Shown: positions 8,210 to 13,843 of the stretch, piece after piece | Position numbering within the stretch: the stretch's first letter is position 1 | How the letters are laid out: the number at the start of each line of letters is the position of its first letter | Position numbers and translations under genes: made by a program | Notes under the pieces: model-generated | What the model was told of the DNA's origin: nothing | Database searches by the model: none | What the model saw: only the letters and a program-made list of their open reading frames with translations | NCBI GenBank assembly: GCA_021162265.1 | Contig: JAGGZA010000065.1 | Coordinates: 1 to 21,586, forward strand | Direction of reading: 5' to 3' | DNA length: 21,586 nt | Source of the DNA: Candidatus Aerophobota bacterium | Lineage (GTDB): Bacteria; Aerophobota; Aerophobia; Aerophobales; B3-G15

Positions 8210-8996
8210 AATCGGTTGGTTCTCTACAGGGAAAGATAGACAGGCCTTAAAACTTCTTGAAGAAACCTTTGAAGCTATAAGAGGGGGAAAGATAAAGGAG
8301 CTTCAGATAAGCTATGTTTTTTGCAACAGAGAGGAGGGAGAAAATAGAGAAAGCGATGAATTCATAAATTTTGTCAAAAAGATAAGTATCCCAATTATAT
8401 GTTTTTCTTCCAGAAAATTCAAACCTGAGTTGAGAAAAAAAGCACTAAGTGAAGCAAGGAAAAATAACTTTCAACCCATAAATAGCTGGAGGATTCTCTA
8501 TGATGATAGAATAATTGAAATGATTAAAGATAAGAAGACAAAGGTGATTTTTCTTGCAGGGTATATGCTTATTCTGGGAGAAAAACTCTGCAGAGAATTT
8601 ACCATACTAAACCTTCACCCTGCTCTTCCTGAAGGTCCCAGGGGAACGTGGCAGGAAGTTATATGGCAACTTATAAAAAAAAGGGCAACCAAAACTGGCA
8701 TAATGATTCATAGGGTTACTCCTGAACTTGATGCGGGTCCTGCTTTTACCTATTGCGAGTTTCCTTTAAAAGGAAAAAAGTTTGATCCCCTGTGGAAAAG
8801 GATGGAAAAAAAATTAAATGATAAAACACTGCATCAAATAAAAAAAGAGGAAGGGGAAAGAGAACCTCTTTTTATGGCAATAAGACAGGAGCAAAAAAAG
8901 AGAGAAATACCTCTTGTCCTATCTACCTTAAAGCTCCTTGCAGAAAGAAAATTAAACCCCGAAACAATAAAAAAGCCAATTTTTCTTAAGGTATAG
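8199..8996 (+). CDS. PurN-like formyltransferase-fold protein
   Basis: 265-residue protein resembling phosphoribosylglycinamide formyltransferase, which moves a formyl group from 10-formyltetrahydrofolate to GAR in purine synthesis. VIFLAGYMLIL (117-126), ILNLHPALP (136-144) and RVTPELDAGP (172-181) match PurN, and the catalytic triad is present as Asn138, His140 and Asp178. It departs from PurN in two ways. It is about 50-60 residues longer at the C-terminus, and the loop after the catalytic His lacks the usual LLPxxxGxxxH pattern, reading PEGPRGTWQEVIW instead. The usual N-terminal GSGxGSN phosphate loop is replaced by GWFSTGKDRQ. It could be a divergent PurN or a formyltransferase for another substrate. 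It overlaps pfkB by 11 nt and is followed after 5 nt by the HAD gene. Confidence 0.75.
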   Translation: MPFEIGWFSTGKDRQALKLLEETFEAIRGGKIKELQISYVFCNREEGENRESDEFINFVKKISIPIICFSSRKFKPELRKKALSEARKNNFQPINSWRILYDDRIIEMIKDKKTKVIFLAGYMLILGEKLCREFTILNLHPALPEGPRGTWQEVIWQLIKKRATKTGIMIHRVTPELDAGPAFTYCEFPLKGKKFDPLWKRMEKKLNDKTLHQIKKEEGEREPLFMAIRQEQKKREIPLVLSTLKLLAERKLNPETIKKPIFLKV

Positions 8997-9001
8997 AAAA
9001 A

Positions 9002-10042
9002 GTGAGAATTTTATGTATAGACTGCGAGGGACCTATAACTCTTAATGACAATGCCTTTGAAATATGTAAAAATTTTCTACCTGAAGGAGAAAATTTTTTT
9101 AAAGTCATCAGCAGCTTTGATGATTACCTTGCTGATGTTGTAAAGAAAAAAAATTATGTTGCAGGAACAACGCTTAAATTATTAACTCCTTTCCTCAAGG
9201 CTATGGGGCTAACCAATAAAAAAATCAAAGAATATTCAAAGAGGAGTATAAGATTTGTTCCGGGAGCAAAGGAAATGATGGAAGCTCTCAAATCTCAAAT
9301 GAAGGTATTTATAGTAAGTACAAGCTATACTCCTTATATTCAGGCTCTTTGTGAGATAATAGATTTTCCTCTAAAAAATACTTTCTCTACCTCTCTCGAT
9401 CTTGATGAGGATAATTTATCCAGGGATGAAAGAAAAACAATGATTGACCTTTATAAAGAAATAAAGGGGATTTTTCTCCCTCCTCCAGCAGGAAGAAAAA
9501 ACATCAGTCTGGAGATAAAGAAGAAAATACATAATCTTGAAAGAATATTTTTTGAGAAAATTCCATCAATGGACTGTGGAAAAATTATGGAAAAAGTAAA
9601 TCCTGTAGGGGGAGAGGAAAAGAAAAAGGCAGTTGAAAAATCATTAAGTAAAGTTAAAGCAAATCCAGAGGATGTAATTTATGTGGGAGATAGCATAACC
9701 GACGCAGAAGCTCTTAAATTTGTAAGGGAAAAGGGAGGGATATCCCTATCATTTAACGGAAACATCTATGCCCTGAGAGAGGCAGAATTTGCCTGCATTT
9801 CTTTGCATTCCTTCCCTCTTTTTCTTATAATAAAAGAGTTTAATGAAAAGGGAGGCGGTATTGTTTCTGAAATAGCCTCTACATGGCCTTACTCTCTGAA
9901 AGAAGAAAGGGAGAAGGTAAACCATCTTGCGCCTGAAAGCATATTTGCCAAAATTAGAGAAGACAACTTTTCCCTGCTTGCTGAAAAAAGTGAAAAAACA
10001 AGAAAGAAACTCAGGGGAGAAATTATAGGCACTCTTGGATGA
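9002..10042 (+). CDS. HAD-superfamily protein resembling archaeal COG4030/EhaR-like proteins
   Basis: 346-residue HAD-fold protein. Motif I is near the N-terminus as IDCEGPIT, with Asp7 in the nucleophile position and Glu9 where most HAD phosphatases have Asp. VSTSYTPY is motif II, and VGDSITDAEAL near residue 230 is motif IV. The DCEGPI..NDNAFE start followed by a DDYLADVVK segment resembles, from memory, the COG4030 family of methanogens and related archaea (annotated in some as EhaR of energy-converting hydrogenase). No hydrogenase genes are near. Function is unknown: a phosphatase or phosphotransferase is inferred from the fold only. The start is GTG at 9002 with AAGG about 10 nt upstream. 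Its TGA overlaps the next ATG as ATGA. Confidence 0.7.
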   Translation: MRILCIDCEGPITLNDNAFEICKNFLPEGENFFKVISSFDDYLADVVKKKNYVAGTTLKLLTPFLKAMGLTNKKIKEYSKRSIRFVPGAKEMMEALKSQMKVFIVSTSYTPYIQALCEIIDFPLKNTFSTSLDLDEDNLSRDERKTMIDLYKEIKGIFLPPPAGRKNISLEIKKKIHNLERIFFEKIPSMDCGKIMEKVNPVGGEEKKKAVEKSLSKVKANPEDVIYVGDSITDAEALKFVREKGGISLSFNGNIYALREAEFACISLHSFPLFLIIKEFNEKGGGIVSEIASTWPYSLKEEREKVNHLAPESIFAKIREDNFSLLAEKSEKTRKKLRGEIIGTLG

Positions 10043-10446
10043 AAGGAACTTATGCTCTTTTAATAGAAGTTAAAAAAAATATAGACATAAGGATTGGAAA
10101 GCTGGGAAGATTTAAAATTTCAAAGGGTAATTACATATATGTAGGTTCAGGGAAAAATAACCTGGAAAAGAGGATTGAAAGACATCTTAGAAGGGAGAAA
10201 AGAAAGTTCTGGCATATTGATTATCTTTTAGGGGCGCCAGGAGTAAAAGTTAAAAACTTCTGGGTAAAGGAAAGAGAAGAAGAATGCCTTCTGGCAAGAA
10301 AGATAGCTTCAAGCAAAATGTTTAAAATACCCGTTCCTGGATTTGGCTCAAGCGACTGCAAATGCAAAGCGCATCTTTTCTTAATTCTAAAAGAGGGAGG
10401 GGAAGAAGAAATTTTACGCCAGAGTAATTTTCTGAAAAACCCCTGA
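10039..10446 (+). CDS. DUF123 family protein, predicted GIY-YIG (Uri-type) nuclease
   Basis: 135-residue protein of the DUF123/COG1833 family, best known from archaea and Thermotogae, where the domain can also be fused to endonuclease III. The GTYALLI start (3-9) and YIYVGSG (32-38) correspond to the two halves of the GIY-YIG core; RIERHLRREKRKFWHIDYLL follows with conserved Arg, His and Trp, and a C-terminal FGSSDCKCKAHLF segment is typical. It is a predicted DNA endonuclease; biochemical activity for this family is little known to me. It is coupled to the upstream HAD gene by a 4-nt overlap, lies 28 nt before the ferredoxin gene, and sits two genes upstream of ruvA. Confidence 0.82.
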   Translation: MKGTYALLIEVKKNIDIRIGKLGRFKISKGNYIYVGSGKNNLEKRIERHLRREKRKFWHIDYLLGAPGVKVKNFWVKEREEECLLARKIASSKMFKIPVPGFGSSDCKCKAHLFLILKEGGEEEILRQSNFLKNP

Positions 10447-10474
10447 AAAACAACAACTTCCAAGGAGGAAAACC

Positions 10475-10708
10475 ATAGTTAAAGCCAAGATAGAAATAGA
10501 CGCAACAAGATGCAAGGGGTGCGGCTATTGTGTCCAGTTCTGTCCCCATAATCTCATTTACCTTGATACAAATTTTAACTCCAGGGGATACCATCCCGCA
10601 GTCTTTAATGAGGAAAAATCCTTTCTCTGCACAGGTTGCGGTATATGCGCTCTTGTCTGTCCTGATACGGCAATAACAGTTTATAAGAAAAAAAGGGAGG
10701 AGAGATGA
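10475..10708 (+). CDS. korD: KorD-type 2x[4Fe-4S] ferredoxin subunit, apparent ATA start
   Basis: Small gene of 77 codons. The product has two CxxCxxCxxxCP clusters (Cys13, 16, 19, 23 and Cys52, 55, 58, 62). Between them the segment NSRGYHPAVF, and the later PDTAITVY, are typical of the delta subunit of 2-oxoglutarate:ferredoxin oxidoreductase, which takes electrons from the catalytic subunits. There is no ATG, GTG, TTG or CTG codon between the upstream in-frame stop (10433-10435) and the first Cys cluster. A near-perfect Shine-Dalgarno AAGGAGG (10462-10468) stands 6 nt before ATA (10475-10477), followed by VKAKIEIDATRC. So either AUA is used as the start or a former ATG was mutated or misread. 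Its TGA overlaps the ruvA ATG (ATGA). Its partner korC lies on the other strand at 5138-5716; alpha and beta are absent here. Confidence 0.8.
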   Translation: MVKAKIEIDATRCKGCGYCVQFCPHNLIYLDTNFNSRGYHPAVFNEEKSFLCTGCGICALVCPDTAITVYKKKREER

Positions 10709-11280
10709 TACGATATCTTGTGGGAATTTTAAAAGAAAAAAACCCCTCTTATGTTGTCCTGGAAAGAAGTGGAATTGGGTTCAAGATAAATATACCTCTT
10801 TCTATCTTTGACCAGTTTCCTCCCTTAGGAGAAAAAACAAAGATATACACTTACCTGGATGTAAAGGAAAACGAGCTATCTCTTTACGGATTTTTAAAGA
10901 AGGAAGATAGAGACTTTTTCATAAATCTTATATCCCTTTCTAAAATAGGACCTCGCTCTGCTTTGAGAATGCTTTCAAGAATTACTCCTTCTCAATTTAA
11001 AAAAGCCGTCTTAGAGAAAGACCTTGCCAGATTAACAAAAACCCCGGGGATTGGGGGAAAAACAGCCCAAAGAATAATCCTTGAATTAGGAGAGGTTGTA
11101 GAGGGTAAAATCCCTTTGCTGGAGGAAGACAAAAATGTCCAGGATGGCGTAGCTGCACTTATTTCTCTTGGTTATACAAAATCCCAGGCTCAGGAAGCTA
11201 TTAAAAAAGCCATTAAAAAAGACAAAAAGATAGAAGAAAATCTAACTGCCCTTATTAAGGAGGCTCTAAAGTATGTATAA
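10705..11280 (+). CDS. ruvA: Holliday junction branch migration protein RuvA
   Basis: 191-residue DNA-binding subunit of the RuvAB branch-migration complex. It forms tetramers on four-way junctions and loads RuvB. An OB-fold N-terminal domain (MIRYLVGILKEK to about residue 63) is followed by the paired helix-hairpin-helix domain (SLSKIGPRSALRML and TPGIGGKTAQRIILEL) and a C-terminal RuvB-binding UBA-like domain (AALISLGYTKSQAQEAI). Length is standard. GGAGG lies just upstream, and the ATG overlaps the ferredoxin stop codon. It overlaps ruvB by 8 nt. Confidence 0.97.
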   Translation: MIRYLVGILKEKNPSYVVLERSGIGFKINIPLSIFDQFPPLGEKTKIYTYLDVKENELSLYGFLKKEDRDFFINLISLSKIGPRSALRMLSRITPSQFKKAVLEKDLARLTKTPGIGGKTAQRIILELGEVVEGKIPLLEEDKNVQDGVAALISLGYTKSQAQEAIKKAIKKDKKIEENLTALIKEALKYV

Positions 11281-12310
11281 AGAGGAAGGAACCATAACCA
11301 CCCCCAGATTTCAGAAAGAAGATAAAAACTTTGAAAATATCCTCCGTCCCTTAAAAATGAAAGATTTTGTGGGGCAGGAAAAGGTAAAGGAGAAACTGGA
11401 TATATTCATAAGGGCAGCTCGCAAAAGGGGTGATTCCCTTGACCATACTCTTCTTTATGGACCGCCAGGATTGGGCAAAACCACTCTTGCCCATATTATC
11501 GCCCATGAGATGGGGAAAAATATCTATTCAACAAGTGGTTCCGCTATTGATAGACCGGGAGACCTTGCTAAAATCCTAACCAATACCCAGCTTAATAATG
11601 GAGACATTCTGTTTATAGACGAGATTCATCGCCTCCACCCTCAGGTGGAAGAAGTACTTTATTCGGCCATGGAAGACTTTAAGGTAGATATAATCCTGGG
11701 AAAAGGAGCCAGCACCCGTTCTGTAAAAATTCCCCTTCCTCGCTTTACTCTTGTAGGAGCAACAACCAGAGCTGGACTTCTCACCTCACCCTTACGTAAC
11801 AGGTTCGGGGTAATAAACCATCTTGACTTTTACAATGAAGAGGAACTTTTTTCCATTGTGCTTCGTTCCTCCCAAATTCTGGGAATCAAAATAAAGGAAG
11901 AAGGGGCAAGAGAAATAGCTAAAAGGTCCAGAGGAACACCAAGAATCGCCAACCGCATACTCCGAAGGGTAAGAGACTATGCACAGATAAAGGGCAGGGG
12001 AATCATAACGGAGGATATCGCAAAAAGAGCCTTAGCCATTCTCGAAATTGATGAAAAAGGACTTGACCCTATGGATAGAAAGATACTTGAAGCAATTCTG
12101 TACAAATTTGGGGGAGGTCCTGTGGGAATTAAAACCCTGGCGATGGCTGTAAATGAGGAACCAGACACTATAGAAGAGGTTTACGAACCTTACCTTATAC
12201 GAGAAGGATTCATAAACCGTACTCCCAGAGGAAGAGTTGCCACTTATCTCCTTTATGAGTATTTAAAACAACCCCCTCCTTCCTCTCTACAACAAACTCT
12301 TCCTTTCTAA
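11273..12310 (+). CDS. ruvB: Holliday junction branch migration ATPase RuvB
   Basis: 345-residue hexameric AAA+ motor that drives branch migration with RuvA. Walker A is GPPGLGKTT (63-71), Walker B is ILFIDEIHR (112-120), sensor region GATTRAGLLTSPLRNRFG follows, and the C-terminal winged helix ends with NRTPRGRVAT. Length is standard. The start ATG has GGAGG 9 nt upstream and overlaps the ruvA end. The ruvB stop overlaps the stop of the convergent DUF2062 gene. ruvC is not adjacent: a GIY-YIG protein and a ferredoxin lie upstream of ruvA instead. Confidence 0.98.
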   Translation: MYKEEGTITTPRFQKEDKNFENILRPLKMKDFVGQEKVKEKLDIFIRAARKRGDSLDHTLLYGPPGLGKTTLAHIIAHEMGKNIYSTSGSAIDRPGDLAKILTNTQLNNGDILFIDEIHRLHPQVEEVLYSAMEDFKVDIILGKGASTRSVKIPLPRFTLVGATTRAGLLTSPLRNRFGVINHLDFYNEEELFSIVLRSSQILGIKIKEEGAREIAKRSRGTPRIANRILRRVRDYAQIKGRGIITEDIAKRALAILEIDEKGLDPMDRKILEAILYKFGGGPVGIKTLAMAVNEEPDTIEEVYEPYLIREGFINRTPRGRVATYLLYEYLKQPPPSSLQQTLPF

Positions 12311-12792
12311 GAAACCCCTGAAGGTTTTTTATTCCTGCCTGAGAGCTTCTTGATTAAAGGGATAATTACCAATAAGATTCCGTAGCTTAAAATTGATAGC
12401 AAACTTGCCAGTATTAAAGTTCCCAGAAAAAGAGATTTGCTTATCTTGAGAAGTTCTCCTAAATTTAATATTTTCCAGGAAAAAGTTATAGGAGAAGCTC
12501 TTAAAATAAAATTGCCAAGGTAAGTACCCCAGAGCATAAAAAATGGAGTAGTTAAAGGATTGGATATAAGGGTCCCCAGAAAAGCGGTGAGTCTATTTGC
12601 CTTTAAAACAACAGCCATCGGGATAGAAAACAAAGCAGCAAGACCAAACGTGGGCAGTACCCCCCAGAAAACACCAATGGCAAATCCTCTTGCCAGTTTT
12701 TCCGGGGAATCATTGGCTAATACTGCCTTCTTCAGCAATACTTTTATTCTTTTCCAGTAACCTTTCCTGGAAGGGGCTTTATTTCTGGTCAT
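12307..12792 (-). CDS. DUF2062 family membrane protein
   Basis: 161-residue integral membrane protein of unknown function. The family pattern is clear: SPEKLARGFAIGVFWGVLPTFG (29-50), an NRLTAFLGTLISNPLT segment (66-81), and three hydrophobic stretches (about 36-63, 70-97, 121-148) between a basic N-terminus and a short basic tail. In other bacteria DUF2062 proteins turn up beside cell-envelope or glycosyltransferase genes, but no such neighbour is here, so no role is inferred. It stands alone, convergent with ruvB (4-nt overlap) and divergent from glyQ. Confidence 0.82.
   Translation of the reverse strand: MTRNKAPSRKGYWKRIKVLLKKAVLANDSPEKLARGFAIGVFWGVLPTFGLAALFSIPMAVVLKANRLTAFLGTLISNPLTTPFFMLWGTYLGNFILRASPITFSWKILNLGELLKISKSLFLGTLILASLLSILSYGILLVIIPLIKKLSGRNKKPSGVS
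12312..12330 (+). terminator. Weak intrinsic terminator candidate after ruvB
   Basis: A short stem of AAACC (12312-12316) and GGTTT (12323-12327) with a 6-nt loop runs into a T tract ending at 12330, immediately after the ruvB stop. The stem is only 5 bp, so efficiency is doubtful. On the opposite strand the same bases encode the last residues of the DUF2062 protein. Confidence 0.35.
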
Positions 12793-12811
12793 AATGAGTT
12801 TCCCAAGTTAT

Positions 12812-12839
12812 ATTGTAACTATTATCCTGAAAAAAACAA
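12812..12839 (-). promoter_or_regulatory. Weak promoter candidate for the DUF2062 gene
   Basis: On the minus strand TTGTTT (plus 12834-12839) lies 16 nt before TACAAT (12812-12817, five of six of consensus). The leader to the ATG at 12792 would be about 13 nt. The -35 match is poor. Confidence 0.35.
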
Positions 12840-12883
12840 GTTATCATAATCTTATCGTAGCCGGGATATTTGCCCGGGATTCC

Positions 12884-12912
12884 TTGACTTTTAAGCTGAT
12901 TCCCTTTATAAT
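12884..12912 (+). promoter_or_regulatory. Strong sigma70-type promoter for glyQS
   Basis: TTGACT at 12884-12889, a 17-nt spacer, and a perfect TATAAT at 12907-12912, about 30 nt before the glyQ ATG. The transcript leader would be only about 24 nt, so there is no room for a glycine T-box. A CCGGG/CCCGG inverted repeat (12861-12877, 7-nt loop) lies just upstream of the -35 box and may be a regulatory site or chance. Confidence 0.75.
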
Positions 12913-12942
12913 TCAAAAAAAGACATTTTGTAAAGGAGCTAA

Positions 12943-13833
12943 ATGACCTTTCAACAAATAATATTAACTCTTCATACATTCTGGCAAAAGCAAGGGTGCC
13001 TTCTCTGGCAGCCCTACGATGTGGAAAAGGGCGCCGGGACTTTTAACCCTGCAACTTTTCTGAGAGTACTTGACCCGGCTCCCTGGAAAGTCGCATATGT
13101 AGAGCCTTCCAGAAGACCAGCAGATGGACGATACGGGCAAAATCCAAATCGGTTGCGCCTCCATTATCAGTATCAGGTAATCATAAAACCTCCCCCGGAG
13201 GATATTCAGCAAATTTACCTAAACTCTTTAAAGGAACTCGGAATAAATCCTCTAAAGCATGATATAAAGTTTCTTGAAGATAACTGGGAATCTCCAACCC
13301 TGGGAGCATGGGGTCTTGGCTGGGAGGTAAGACTTGACGGAATGGAAATAACTCAGTTTACCTATTTTCAACAGGTTGGCGGTATTGACCTTAATCCTGT
13401 CTCCGTTGAGCTAACTTATGGGCTTGAGAGAATTGCCATGTGCATCCAGGAAGTTGATAATGTATTTGATATAATGTGGGATTCCAATGTTAAATACGGA
13501 GACATACATCTTGAAACTGAAATTCAATATTCTCAATATAACTTTGAGCTTGTAGATATTGGGCAGCAAACAGAGCTTTTTAAAACCTATGAACAGGAAG
13601 CTAAAAGACTTATAGAAAAAGGACTTTTTTTTCCGGCTTATGATTATGTATTAAAATGCTCCCATACTTTTAATCTTCTGGACGCAAGGGGGGCTCTTGG
13701 AGTGTCTGAAAGAGAAAGATACATAAAGAGAGTAAGGGATATTGCTAAGGGTTGCGCAATGGCTTACCTTTCCTTATGGAAAAGAAAAAATAAATTTCAG
13801 GAAGAACCTTCTCCTGCAAAACCTGGAGAATAA
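12943..13833 (+). CDS. glyQ: Glycyl-tRNA synthetase alpha subunit
   Basis: 296-residue catalytic subunit of the bacterial alpha2beta2 glycyl-tRNA synthetase, which charges tRNA-Gly. The N-terminus MTFQQIILTLHTFWQKQGCLLWQPYD, the motif EPSRRPADGRYGQNPNRLRLHYQYQV (motif 2 region) and the GGIDLNPVSVELTYGLERIAM stretch (motif 3) are highly characteristic; these are given here only as recognition landmarks around residues 1-26, 54-79 and 145-165. Length is standard. AAAGGAG lies 6 nt before the ATG, and a strong promoter lies at 12884-12912. glyS follows after 10 nt. Confidence 0.98.
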   Translation: MTFQQIILTLHTFWQKQGCLLWQPYDVEKGAGTFNPATFLRVLDPAPWKVAYVEPSRRPADGRYGQNPNRLRLHYQYQVIIKPPPEDIQQIYLNSLKELGINPLKHDIKFLEDNWESPTLGAWGLGWEVRLDGMEITQFTYFQQVGGIDLNPVSVELTYGLERIAMCIQEVDNVFDIMWDSNVKYGDIHLETEIQYSQYNFELVDIGQQTELFKTYEQEAKRLIEKGLFFPAYDYVLKCSHTFNLLDARGALGVSERERYIKRVRDIAKGCAMAYLSLWKRKNKFQEEPSPAKPGE

Positions 13834-13843
13834 GAGGTAACTT

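Noticed and set aside
10221..10594. Two minus-strand open frames over the DUF123/ferredoxin region
   Set aside because: Neither encodes recognisable sequence, and the plus strand has the clear two-cluster ferredoxin and DUF123 protein.
12913..12942. Glycine T-box or riboswitch before glyQS
   Set aside because: The strong promoter at 12884-12912 leaves a leader of only about 24 nt, too short for one.
12779..12979. 66-codon minus-strand open frame across the DUF2062/glyQ junction
   Set aside because: It overlaps the glyQ start and promoter and the DUF2062 start, and the product is unrecognisable.
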